Notes under the pieces: generated by a model
What the model saw: only the letters and a program-made list of their open reading frames with translations
Database searches by the model: none
What the model was told of the DNA's origin: nothing
Position numbers and translations under genes: made by a program
NCBI GenBank assembly: GCA_020881915.1
Contig: JAJFPB010000004.1
Span: forward strand, 1,178,001 to 1,242,000
Length of the DNA: 64,000 nucleotides
Direction: 5' to 3'
Origin: Paramyrothecium sp. XJ0827
Taxonomy: Eukaryota > Ascomycota > Sordariomycetes > Hypocreales > Stachybotryaceae
In this document: positions 39,920-51,599 of the stretch, piece by piece
How the letters are laid out: every line of letters begins with the position of its first letter
Numbering within the stretch: position 1 is the stretch's first letter

Positions 39920-42900
39920 TCCTCCCACTTGCAAGCTAAGACAAAATTGCGTATCGCTCGACTTGAGGGGTGTTGTTTCAAAGGAACAATGGGTATTGTC
40001 GAACGGGTGAAGGTGTGCAAAGAAAACTTGTCACAATAAAACGGAATTTGATGTTCGATGGATTAACTTCGCATTTTGCGCTTAGAGGGCGATGGGCTTG
40101 CGACAATGAGCAAGGGCCGAGTACGTGTTTGCGTCTTGGACCTCGAGGAAGATGCTGTCAGGCAGAAGGACTTTGTAGAATGGTTCCCTGGTGGCACACT
40201 TGCTCGCGTACGGGGGGTCGGACGAAGAAAGAAGCGATGCGGGCGTTTTGAACGAGTGGCACGACCTCTCTCAAAGAAGCCTTCAAAAGGTTTGTACACG
40301 CTACGCGGCGGGCGTCCTGGACGGGCGTTGTCGACACGGGCTGCCGGTGCTGAGGACGTGAGCAGAACTGATTAGGGGAGAGAAGGGTAGGAGTAAAAAA
40401 AAAGGACGGGCAGAAGGGGAGATGAAAAGTTGAGTCGAGAAGAGCAATCGACTAGGGGAAGAGGGGGGTGGGTGTGGCCGGGATAAGGCAAGGTCAGGTA
40501 GGGGAATAAGGAATAGGAGACAGGAAAGATTGGGCGGAGCAGGGGTGGCGGTGGAGGTGGTCGACGGGCGGGAGGGAAGGCGAAGGAGAGCCCGTACTCC
40601 TGTACAGACACCGTAGTTCGATACCTGCACTGTCAGGTAAGGCAGATGGCCAGGTACAGTGTGCTACGTACCGTACGGCAGGCGCTGCTTTTTCGCCATT
40701 CACCCAATAACCGGGATTTCCTTATTCTGTCTTTTTTTTTTTTCCTTCTTCTTACCTGTTTGGATTTTAGTTTAGTTTTGGTACCTGGACCTCAAAGGTA
40801 CGCATTCCAGAGCTGCGTGGCCAACGGCCTGCTAACAATTTTCTTGGGTCGTCCACCACCCCGCCGTGGGTGCATAACCAAGCCCGTCTCGCAAGCCGCT
40901 CTACCAAGGGACTAAACGTGGCCTTAAGCAGCGACACCGACAGCGTGAACGTCAAGCTACCAAGATTTAAAACACCAGGTTCTGACGGGCAGTAAGGTGA
41001 ATTCGTCTAAGCAATCCATGCATCCAAGCAAAGCAAGGTAATGTCAGGTAAGTAGGTAAGGTAAGGTAGGGGAGTGGGGACGGGTTTGTAAGGGGGAGGG
41101 AGCCACAATTAGGGGGGAGGCTGGATCCAGGAAAGGTACCTCGACAGTAGTCTGTACGGGGCCCCTGGTCAGCCCGTACGAGAACAGTCTGGCCCCAGGA
41201 AAAAGCCAAGTTTTGTCGGTACGCCAGGACAGGCCGAGTAGAGGTGCTACTGGCGTTCGGATCATCCACAGTGGATAGTGCAATTTTAGAAGCATCAAAA
41301 GGTGTTCTTCACCAAGGACCCTGTGCTCATCCTTGACGAAGTCGCGATGGCTAGCCGAGCATTTGGGACAAGGGAGCTGGCTCAAACCCGCCCATCTTAG
41401 GTGCGGTCCTGATGACTGAGAGGGCAGATGGGATCTAGGGATTCAGCGACATGCTGGCCGATTCCTCCACCGGCCTTGACCCTCGTCTCCAGTGCTTGAA
41501 CAGCTCGGAATCTTTCCCTCGCTCAAGCTGCCGAGATGCCCATCGGTAAGTTGGCTGCTCATCAGGGGGGATGCAGCGCTTGGCACTTGATAAGCCCGGA
41601 CTGCGGGCTGTCAATAGCTGCTGGGGTGGGGGGAGGAGTCGCACTGTGCAAATAGCCACAATGGCGACATTTGGCTGAGGCCAACCGGGATTTCGTCTGA
41701 GTCTCTTTTGTAGGAACGGCGCAGGGTAAATAGCATGCGGATGGGTAGCCAAGCGTTCATCATTCTCATTGGAGGCACGTTTTGACGAAGATTTTTGTCT
41801 TTCTTTTTACTTTGTTTTTCCTTCCATTTCTCACAGGCGAGGCAAGGGAAAAGGGTAAGCCGGTGTGCCTGTATCTTATCGCACATCCTCAAATCCCCAT
41901 TCTGGAAAAGCGTGTCGTCCCCTCGCCCGGTACCGTGACATGATCGTGCTTATGTTTTGGCGAGACACATGCATGATCACGGAGAGTGCCTTGGAAAACA
42001 AGCATGAGATGGAACAGCGGTACCTCGTAAATCGGATGCATGGGGCGTTCTGGCAGGTTTCGCTTTTTCTTTGTGAGCCGGCAATCGAATCAAGGGACGA
42101 TCCTCGGTGGCCGACACTCCACTGCTCTCCCATAGACGCCTTTCCACATGTACTGTACACTAAGAAATGGGCTGGCTGTATCAGAATAATCACTTCTCTG
42201 CTGATCAGAGACAAGATCCAAGCACGGGCGAGACGCGTACGCAAGCCGCACCACCCGCTGGCTCCCGTTGGCTCCTCATCCGCCGCTCGATTGCGACGAT
42301 CTCTGGATCCGGCGTCTGTCGTTTCCTCATTTGCCAGGTAATCCTTTTTCGACCTTCGAGTTCCGCACAATCCCATAACGATACAACAAGAGCGAGGCGG
42401 TGCAGCTTCTGGCGGCGACCCCTTTTCCTTGGCAGGATGCCACTAAGCCGCCGGTCACTATTCCTACTCGTTCCCGTCTCGTGATGGCCTTTCTCTCGCC
42501 CTTGGTGAGAATGCCCACAGGCTGACGGGTCTGCACCAGAATGCATCACGCCCTAACTTCATCCAGCACAGCCAAGCGCCGGCTCCTCGATTCCTGATTG
42601 GCGCTTCGGCGTCCCCATTGCAAATCCGAGTCACGGCCAGGCTGCCCGGGAGTTACAGCACAATTACGCTAATGATGGGGGCGTATCGGACAGTGCTTAT
42701 CAGTCCCTCACGGCCTCGAATATCGGCCGTCTTCTGTGTGCCTTGCGCGCTATCGGAATTGACATTTCTGCCATTCGGCAGCCCTGGGCTAATGGCTTTG
42801 ACTTTCTTTCGGGTTGAGTGGCGGCCACTCCTGTTGGCGATTGGATTGCGCTTGATTGTAAGCTTTCTCTTCGCCCAGGGACGGTGCGAAGCGTAACAAG

Positions 42901-44189
42901 ACTGTGCAGAGATGCTGAAGCGGGATCGCCGCCCGAACCTACGGTACCTTTCTGGCATTTGCTGGGTACGGAGTACCTCACCTGCTCCGACTCGTGCCCC
43001 CACTCACCCACCCCCTATATTTGGATTTGGGAACGTCTTCCTTCTTAGCTTGAGGCGGTTCATGCCGGCAACGCCACGTAAAACTCGACCTCCATCTTCC
43101 CATTGCCCCAATTCGTATTTGGCCGGACCGACCCACTCGGCTTGCCTTTCATCACGAGTTTTCGAACGCGACGACTGGTGCCATCCAGGGCACTCGTCAT
43201 CGTGGCCTTTCGGTATGCTTCGTAGTCCGTATCGTGTGAGAGCCACCGCTGCTTGGGACCCGTTCACATCTTTCATGCCCCCGGCTTCTGGATGCGTCTT
43301 TTTGGTTACTCGTAGGTTCCATTTACATTCCTGAAGGCGCCACCCGTGGATCGGCCTTCGTGTCTGAGCCGATCTACCGGATACAACGTGGCTTCCGTTG
43401 GATGCCGAACCTGCGGTCCATTGTTCGCATTTTGCCGCATTCCTCGGACCCGACGTTGTGGAGCGTGGGCATGCTTTTAATAGAGCTGACCTGGCATGTC
43501 TCGGAATGTGCCTTCTGGCTCTGGCAGCTCAGCCTTGTCCATGACGTCTTATTCGACAGTTTCCTACATCCGCTGACCACCGGTTGCAAGCATATGTCAT
43601 GCTGATGGAGCATGGCATTCCAGTCTGGAGATTCCCATCAAGTTTACAAGTCAGACTACTCAGGTCCCAAGCCTGAAGCAAATACACTTTCGGGATCTGG
43701 TAGTATTTCACAGAATTAGAGTCCTCTTCGCGTAAAAAGTGAAAACACCGTCAATTCAACGGTTTCAACCGTCATAACGTCCTTTCACAAGGTGACCTCT
43801 TGCCCATAATAGTAATTATGTAGGTACAGTGACGTGTCTCGCTTCACCTCGTGCTCGGATGTTCTTTCGGGTGTTTTTTTTTGGCTTCATATCATATGAT
43901 AGGGAGCAATCGATTGATCAAACGTTGCATTAAAATCTGAACTATCAAGGGTTGCTCATAAAAACAGAATCTGCCTGATTATGGGGTATATGCAAAAAAT
44001 CCGGCGGCGTTTCTCCGACATACGCAAACCGACAAGAACCAAAAAATACCATCCAAACGCCAGTCGATGCTCTGTTGATTGGAAATGTATTGCGTGTCGT
44101 ACAGTCAAATTTAAATGCCCAACTTCAGGCGGATATCATCTGCAGACAGAAGGAACGAGTTGTGGTTCTTCGCCTCCACAACTCGTCCT
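39920..44189. other. 4.3-kb gene desert upstream of the DUF3405 gene
   Basis: No gene is supported. The first kilobase holds purine/pyrimidine-biased promoter-like sequence, including T-rich runs at 40731-40747. AGGTA/TACCT-rich tracts occur at about 40615-40680, 40780-40800 and 41036-41074. Open frames such as 41876-42376 (-) and 41865-42341 (+) overlap each other and lack recognisable sequence. Confidence 0.4.
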
Positions 44190-46358
44190 TTAAATCATGC
44201 CTAGCCGAGTGCTACGCTTGTTCAACCGGGGCCCGGGAGGCGGCTCCAAACCCATAAGAATTATGCTTGGCTGGTAACGGCCTCCGTTCTGTTGACCGGG
44301 AACAGCCAGGGAGCCACCGGCTGCCTTGGGCGCAGCGGGGTTGCTTGGAAGCCCTCCAGCAGATCTTGGTGGTCTTGACGCGGACGATCCCTTAGGAGGC
44401 GGCGGCGGCGGGCGGCCGTCGTTCGCCTCGGCCGCTCTCCGGCTGTTTTGGTGATTCCAGGCGTGCTGAACCCTTCTCCAAGCATGGCGTTCGCAGTACG
44501 ACTTCCCTTCTACCTCAAAGTAGCCATCAGAGAGCGATATGCCACAATCGAGGCACCTGAAACAGCCAGGGTGGTATTTAACTTTCGCCTCATCTTCGAG
44601 ATACTGCCCTTCAATGCCTCGACCGCAGCTTCCACACAGACTACCATTAAGCTTGTGATAGTGTCGTTCGCAAAATGGTTTGTCATTGAGGACGTAGAAC
44701 TCTGCGGAAGTGAACGGTTCGAAACAGGTGCTGCATACGAAGCAAGCTTTGTGGTATTTCCCGGTCAATCTTCCGTCAGCAGAGGAGATGCTCTTGCCTC
44801 TGATGGGGAGGTTGCAAGACTTGCATTCACCCCTGTAAGGTAAAGATGAAAGGTCGTGGGAATCCTTTCGCTGAGGATATGAGCCTTGTGACAGTGGAGA
44901 TACTGGGGACGCTTCAGTTTGCATGTGTCCGGGTAGCGAGTCGTTCCGACGTGGACGCGGTGCGGCTGAGGGAGATAATTCCGTCTTCGTTCTCGGCGAC
45001 GGCCCAGTTCGAGGGACGGGGGAATATGTAGTTGGAGATAGGGTCTGGTATTGACTATTCGGATTAGGACTGTTTCGAGACACTGTCCCCGACCACTCGA
45101 TTGGTGAATCCGGGTATTCTGAGTATGGTCCCGAAGCGGGTGTTGCATTTGGATCTATCCGTAGATCAGTCGGTCTCAGGCTCGCCATTGAGGATTGTAG
45201 CGCCTCTATTTCCTCGTCGTTGTAGCTGTTGTAGCTGTCTTGGGGCTTCCGTGGTTGGTTTGATTTGACAGGACTGCTTTGGTATGTAGTGTTGCTAGAC
45301 TGGCTACTCATCGCTGAGAAGCCAGAGGAAGTAGAGTCGGTTGGGGTGTGGTAAGGATTATCGATTCCAAACTCGGCTGCAAGATTGATAGAAGACGTTG
45401 TGAGATGAGGCGTGGGACGCACGATATTGGTTCTTGGCGGCGGCGCTCTTGTCGTTACGGGACTCATTGATGGCCGCTTACGAGCGTCTGTCGGGTTGCC
45501 TTGCCGGAGTCGTTCTGATGTCGTGGTGGGGACTGACAGTTTCCGCATCGGTGATGTTATTGGCGAGGAAGCCTTGGGAAATGTGTCGGATCGTGTGAGA
45601 TAGGTCCCAGCCTGAGCTTTCTCTAAGGGGTTGACAGTTCTTGAAGGCGGTGCCCGTTCGCCATAACCTGCCGATCTTGACCCAGACCTGGCCATCTCTC
45701 CATTCCCATACTGCCCAGGATTGGACCCCGACTGTGCAGTTTGGTACTGATATGGACTGGGTTCCGTGCTATATTGCATTGAGTTGAGATAGCCCTGACC
45801 CGTCGTGTAATCACTCGGTGGTAGAGACCTTTCATCCACATTGTAAAATCCGGGTTCCCGGGCGTCTATTTGTCGCTGTGGTGCGCCAGGAGCCTGCTTC
45901 CTTGGGCTCTCGAAATCTTCGTATGATTCTGGCTCCTCATATTGTCCGTAACTGCCCATATTTGGCGCCTGCGTAGGAGGCACTGTGCGAGGATAGTCAC
46001 TGGCTATCTGAGGCACGAAGTAGTCGCCTGCCTTCCCAGAACCTGATCGCACAGTAGGCGTCCGGGGCGATATACTCAGGGATCCGCTCGAAGAACTGTT
46101 GGGTGTGTACTGGTCCGACCGCACATATTGATGGTTGGCGACATTGGTGTCAACAGCAGGTGGCATGCGCTCCCCATAGGTAAATGGCGGCAGCACAGAT
46201 CTATCGTCAAAGGCAATCTCAATGGTTTGTTGCTCGTTTTGCTGATGGCCGATTGCATCGCCGCAGATATGATCTCCCATCATAGATATTTCCACGTCCA
46301 TGGCACATAGTGAACATTTGATGGTCGGTATAAATACCGACTCCCTCACCTCTGCCAT
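44190..46358 (-). CDS. LIM-domain protein, paxillin-like (Pxl1 type)
   Basis: One exon of 722 residues from the ATG at 46358 (MAEVRESVFIPTIKCSLC); an in-frame extension upstream begins only with TTG. The N-terminus has a C-x2-C...H-x-C element (IKCSLCAMDVEISMMGDHIC) common in fungal LIM proteins. A long Ser/Pro/Gln-rich disordered region carries many PxxP and TP/SP sites. Two complete LIM domains follow at about 512-568 (CKSCNLP...CERHYH) and 575-627 (CGSCGRG...CERHAW), then a polyproline-containing tail (PPPPPPKG). The LIM pair and architecture match Pxl1/paxillin-like proteins, which localise to polarity sites and the septal ring and interact with Rho signalling and actin. An upstream non-coding or micro-exon cannot be excluded. 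Confidence 0.88.
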   Translation of the reverse strand: MAEVRESVFIPTIKCSLCAMDVEISMMGDHICGDAIGHQQNEQQTIEIAFDDRSVLPPFTYGERMPPAVDTNVANHQYVRSDQYTPNSSSSGSLSISPRTPTVRSGSGKAGDYFVPQIASDYPRTVPPTQAPNMGSYGQYEEPESYEDFESPRKQAPGAPQRQIDAREPGFYNVDERSLPPSDYTTGQGYLNSMQYSTEPSPYQYQTAQSGSNPGQYGNGEMARSGSRSAGYGERAPPSRTVNPLEKAQAGTYLTRSDTFPKASSPITSPMRKLSVPTTTSERLRQGNPTDARKRPSMSPVTTRAPPPRTNIVRPTPHLTTSSINLAAEFGIDNPYHTPTDSTSSGFSAMSSQSSNTTYQSSPVKSNQPRKPQDSYNSYNDEEIEALQSSMASLRPTDLRIDPNATPASGPYSEYPDSPIEWSGTVSRNSPNPNSQYQTLSPTTYSPVPRTGPSPRTKTELSPSAAPRPRRNDSLPGHMQTEASPVSPLSQGSYPQRKDSHDLSSLPYRGECKSCNLPIRGKSISSADGRLTGKYHKACFVCSTCFEPFTSAEFYVLNDKPFCERHYHKLNGSLCGSCGRGIEGQYLEDEAKVKYHPGCFRCLDCGISLSDGYFEVEGKSYCERHAWRRVQHAWNHQNSRRAAEANDGRPPPPPPKGSSASRPPRSAGGLPSNPAAPKAAGGSLAVPGQQNGGRYQPSIILMGLEPPPGPRLNKRSTRLGMI

Positions 46359-49300
46359 GCCGAGCGGAACGTGAGGTTTTCCCTCTCCCAAATTGAGTGG
46401 CGGGCTATCTTCTTAGGGGTTCCGTGTAAGTTAACATGTGCAATATCAGCACGTAATGGTTTGTAAGAAACGCTGTCGGCTGGTAGCGATGCCTCAAAAC
46501 TCGGATAGCCTGCACGAGGCGACACCAGTCCTCAGCGGATAATGTTGCTTTTTTCTTCTTCGTCAAGGCGCTCTTGTCGAAACGTGGGGTTTATTCGAGG
46601 ATTGTGGTATGTAATACAATCGATAGTCCGCATGAGAGGCTGGGCAAAAAGCAATGCGATCGAGGGCGCTTGAAACATGCAGGAAAGAAAGAGCAAATGC
46701 AGAGGCGGCCCGAATGTTTATTCGAATTTCTGGCGCCAGCACGAGGAAGATGTCGAAACCGCAAGAGTCTCGTGCCTTGGAACTTGGTGGTTTTGGCGGC
46801 GACCAGACTTCAGACGAAATCCCCAATTTGCTCCGGGACGCCGTGAGAAACGAAACACGACCCGCGTCAGTGGCAATCGATGAAGTTTCGATTGGCAATC
46901 GCCTGTAAAAGGGAGATGCAGTTGCGCATAGTGTCTCAAGTGTCCGAAATGGCGGGTGACTGGTGAGGCTTGTGAAGGCGATACGCTAGGCGAGGGAGGG
47001 GAGGACCAGGGGGTGTGACCCCTGGCCGAGCCATACTATACTAGCTCTGGGGATCCATTGCTGCCACCAAATCCCTGAATCGAGAAGCCCTGTCCCTGTC
47101 CAGGTGGTCCGGGCAACATGCTCCCGAGTCGCCAATGTAACTCTAGGTGCTGCAATCTAGTTGCTCATGCTTATTGGCGAGTTGTTGGTTTCGGGAAGTC
47201 GAACAAACCGATTGCTGCGGTTCGCATTCACCCAAGCCAAAGGGCACACGAGAACAGTCAAACCTGCAGCCAACCCGCATCGGTTAAGAGATGACGGCAT
47301 ATGACCTGTGCTGTGCCTTGCCTTACGCTGTACCTTCCGGGCAAGGTGCAGTCAGTACCTCGTTCCAGGGCATTTTGGAGGGTACCGGTACCTTGCATCG
47401 AGAAAGTAAGGTAAGGCAAGGTACGGTGAACGTGCGGCAACAAGCTCCAACCGCTCCACATCAGAAACTCGTGTGAGACATCGCCTTCAAGCGCCAACGA
47501 TCTCCAGGTCCCGTGGTGATTAGCAGAAGGGGATCGTCGGCGCTTGCTCGCACGCAAACGCTTGACACAAGCATAATCTCGACCGCAGCCCAAGACGTCA
47601 TGCGAGATTGCCCGGCCATCCACGGCGCGGAGCCATGTGTCACGTTCAACCTCAGAAATCGAAGCGCCGGAAGCTCCCGGGATTGTGTCGCGTTTTCCAT
47701 GTCGGTATTGATTGGATCGCCGCTTCAGGTATCGCTTCACCGTTATGCAATGGATCCATGGTCCTGCTCCTTATCCACGCAGTCAGGCCACCGACTCTGC
47801 ACGTAGCATAGCCTTAACCCTCTCCCCTCGTCCATAATCTAGAATATTCACGTATCCACGCTCTTTCTCGTACGGAGCAGGGCTTGACCATGTCTCTCGC
47901 TTGATGTAGATTGCGACTATGGGGGCCGGGGTGGGGTTTTTCTTTTTGTTCTAGCGCCCAGCGCACCTACAATCTTACCTTAAGCTTAGGTTGCGAACCA
48001 GAACAAGGTGGCCTTCGAAGAAAAAAATTATGCACCATGCCATGCCGCCTGCAGCAGTAGGCCGACCCAGCTCTGCATTACGCCTCCCGCTAGTGTATCA
48101 GGTCAGCGCCGAGACCTGTGCCCCTTTCAATCCACTCGACTTCTGTCCATTCAGCTTCTGCACCCATATATTAACCATGGGGCCGAGAGGGCTCCTGTGC
48201 AGGTCCTGAATGTTGTCGGTTTTTTCGAGAGATAACACATTCTCCGTTCCAATTGAGCCTTGGTGGGAGGCGGGCTCTTGCCCTGTCCTGGTCATAGTGT
48301 TCAGCTCAAGCTGATGTGCAGGCAGGGTGCGAGAGCCAAATCCATTGGTGCAGGCAGGCCTCCATTGGCTTGTAATTACAAGTGAACCATTGCCGATCTG
48401 CGCAGAGCCAAATCTCAAGGCCATCTCTTTCTCGCGTGTTGCCGTCAGGCCTCAGAGCTTTAGTTCCGTTGGCCCGTGTCATTCCCTGCTGCCGTGATCC
48501 TTCTTCTGCACGACTTTCCCAATCTGGGCGCCCAGGCATGTAAGAGGTAGATCCTCATCTAGGGCCAGGGTTTGCTCATGATGTTGAGGGTATTGTTATC
48601 TTACATACCTATAGACCATCAATTAGTACTTTCCGGTTCTTCAGGTCCAGTATCGTCTCTAAAGGCCCGTATATAGTCTTGCTGTAATATCATGCCAGCC
48701 CACGCATTATCGTGCGACCAGGGAATATCGACGTGTGTTTCACGGAAGTGCATGTCGGGTTATACTGAATTTCCAATATTCTTCAAAGCCGAACATAAGG
48801 GTAGCCATCCGGGTACCGTACCACGCTCAAGTCACTCAAGACACCTTAAATGTTGTCGTTGTCGAGATACACGCAAACCAGGTTCACTCACCCACCTGTG
48901 GTGTAGGGTAGCAGCCACCCGTAGGGGTTCGTGTTTGAGACGTTTTTCTCTCCCGCATGTACGCAGTCCATGCATAGATAGATCATGATGTGTTATGTTC
49001 ATTATAACAATCATCACAAGCATCGAATTGGTCACATTTGAACAGATTGCATGTTGAATCATGACCAATGGAGGATGCGAAGGAATAGGCAGGAGAGCAG
49101 AAGTTGATTTACCGAAGTCACTGTAGCTGAGTAACGTAATTGTTTTGTCCTGTGTTCACGTCCTTGCTCGGCTCATGGTTGAACTCTGAGATTCGTATGA
49201 TGCCGGGTGTCCATATACTAGGAAGCATGTTGTAGCTTTCCAGCAAGGCATACCAGAATACTCGAAGTTATAGCTACCAGGTTGCAACAGATAGCCATTC

Positions 49301-51599
49301 TATCCGCGAGGCGAAAGCAGAGCGCCTTTTCGACTCACTGCTGTTTTTACCATGGTATCCTGTAACCCACCTGATGATTCTCTTGTCCTTACGTTACGGT
49401 GCATTCAAGTGATCCACCAGTTGATGCACCTTTCCCTATTACTCAACAAGAGCTGGAATATTAAGACGTGATTAACATACACGCCTAAGAAGCAGGCGGG
49501 AGTGTTTATTGGAATGCTGTCCTTCAAACAAAAGTACATTTAGCTTTGAACATACGAGTCAACTACCTTGTAGCAGCATGCGGGTTGTATGTTACTCCTC
49601 ATAACAATGAAGATTCTGCTTTCATTCTGATCGGCCTGGTGTGGCGTCCGGCATTTCCAGGTCCCCGACGGTCAAAGCCTAGCGCTGGCCGATCTGCATT
49701 TCTGACCAAGCGGGCCAGGCAGCGCTCCATTGAATCCATTGTCTGATGTTGTCGACCGATGGGATTCGGGCGGCACCAGTCTTGGCCATGCTGTCGGCTA
49801 TCAACACAGTTGGGTGGTAGTAGACAAGGGGTGCACAACGAAACAGGCCCCGCAAAGCTTTACTATCAATCAACCTTCAAGTCTAGAAAACCCCATTGGG
49901 GGTTATTTCTTGTTTTGGGGAAGCTTTATACTTTCCAAAAATTTCATGAGTACAGGCACGATCATACTTCCGTTCAGGAATGCGAGTGAAGAATAAATGG
50001 CAGATGTTACTGCCAATTGTAGTCTTGGCCGTGTTGCATTCTGCTTTCGCCTCCGAACAACGAGCTGAGTCCTGTAGAAATGTGATGAAGCTGCCCAATC
50101 ATGAGCGTGTTTGCTCCCGGGAATAAGACGTAGACTAGAGTACCCAAAGTATTGCGTGAGACCTGCATGCCAATCGGCGACCGCTTCTCTGAGAGGCATG
50201 GTCGGAACAGGGCCCCTTTGCCAATAGTGGGTGGAACCCTGAGCTAAGTCCATGCACAGAGGAAAATCGCAGTTCGTCTGCCGCTTGGGAAAATGGGCTT
50301 GGCCTGGACTTGGGAACATTTGATGAGTACCCCGGCACCTGCCAATGGTAGCTACTTTTGCTGTAATTACTGCGAGATAGTCAGGTTTAGCCTCAAAGGC
50401 CTTTCGCCTTTTGCCGGGCAGTATCAACATCATGCATCCTCATTGGGTCTGGATTGTGATGCTAGCCAAGGTGTGCTGAGGGCGATGTCCAATTACTTGG
50501 CTCCGAGGTGGTGGATGATTTGGGAGGCTGCGCCGTTATAAGGGCAAAATGCAGGGGAGTGGATAATTTTGGTCTACGCGCGATTGCCAGCAGGCACTTG
50601 AGATTCATACAATTGGTTCCCTCATACGAAAGACTCGGGATGCACAGTGATTTCCAACGGGCAGAGAAGCGCATTCCAACCCTCTGCTACCGTGAGCCCC
50701 CCGAGCCTCGAACTGAAGTACCTTAAACGACGTGACCAGTCAATCGCTACATGGTCCTTTTGAGTTTTATCGTTGACGTTACAACACACTTCTGAGTACT
50801 TCTTTCGTCTAGACCCCTCTTAGCATGTGCTGCTACCTGACACTTCGGACATCGATGCATGTGCCTGGATGCAATCCAACACAACCATGCCCGATGCTGT
50901 TGCATCCCGTCAAAGCCGAGCCGGAGGGGTCCCTGTCTCGACCTGACCTCGCCTAGGGAAAATGCCTCCTGCCCGCCAACAAAACCAGCCAAGGCTTGTC
51001 TAGCCGGGCGGTGTCGCGTGCTCTTCCGTAACATCCGAATATGGCTATTTGTTGTCAATGGTTCATTTCCATAGAAGACTCCACATCGTGTCACTTCACC
51101 GCTCCGGGCGAGGGAAGCGTCGGAGTTGATAAACCATCCCACACCCCGCCTCCCCTCCCCGCGTTACTCTCTTCCCCTCCACACCTTTCGCACACTTCGC
51201 TATTTGAACAATTTCCAGGACACTGTCCATCTACTCTACACCCCGAAACCTCCCAGGCAAATCGATTGCTGTAAACCTTCAACACCTCGCAAGTCTCTTT
51301 GCCAAACCCACCAAAACCACTAGTCAAGTGTAGATCGAGGCTCCTTGACCTCGGTCACCAAAGTCGTCAAGACGTTTTCCAATCTCCTTAACTCGTATGT
51401 ACCCCAAGAAGTACTGCAAATCGTGAACAACCTCTAATGGCATCACAGTGTGCACCACCCGTTCGCAGGAGCCCGTTGCTCAGCCGATTCCGGAGGAGCA
51501 TCGGACTCGATTCAGACTCAGTAAAAGTCGAGCCTGAATAACCTACCCGTCAATTCTTCCAACAAATCCAACTTCGCGTCCATTCAACAAGTGACCATC
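46359..51599. other. 5.2-kb gene desert between the LIM gene and ino1
   Basis: The flanking genes diverge, so both promoters are here, but the stretch is far longer than others in the window. The best open frame (49903-50433, minus, 176 codons, ATG start) has no recognisable domain. A region at about 47310-47430 is rich in GGTACC and contains an 11-bp inverted repeat. The last 500 bp before ino1 is C/T-rich with runs such as CCTCCCCTCCCC and probably includes its 5' leader. Confidence 0.4.
47311..47430. repeat. GGTA/TACC-rich inverted repeat
   Basis: CCTTGCCTTAC at 47316-47326 is matched by its exact reverse complement at 47411-47421. Between them lies the 12-bp palindrome GGTACCGGTACC (47381-47392). 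The whole could fold into a stem with an 84-nt loop. Function unknown. Confidence 0.6.

Noticed and set aside
46359..46391. 11-codon N-terminal extension of the LIM protein
   Set aside because: Starts with TTG only; the ATG at 46358 gives the N-terminus expected of fungal LIM proteins.
49903..50433. 176-codon minus-strand frame with ATG start in the ino1-side desert
   Set aside because: Cannot be linked to any family and has mixed codon use; kept as an unexplained frame and not called a gene.
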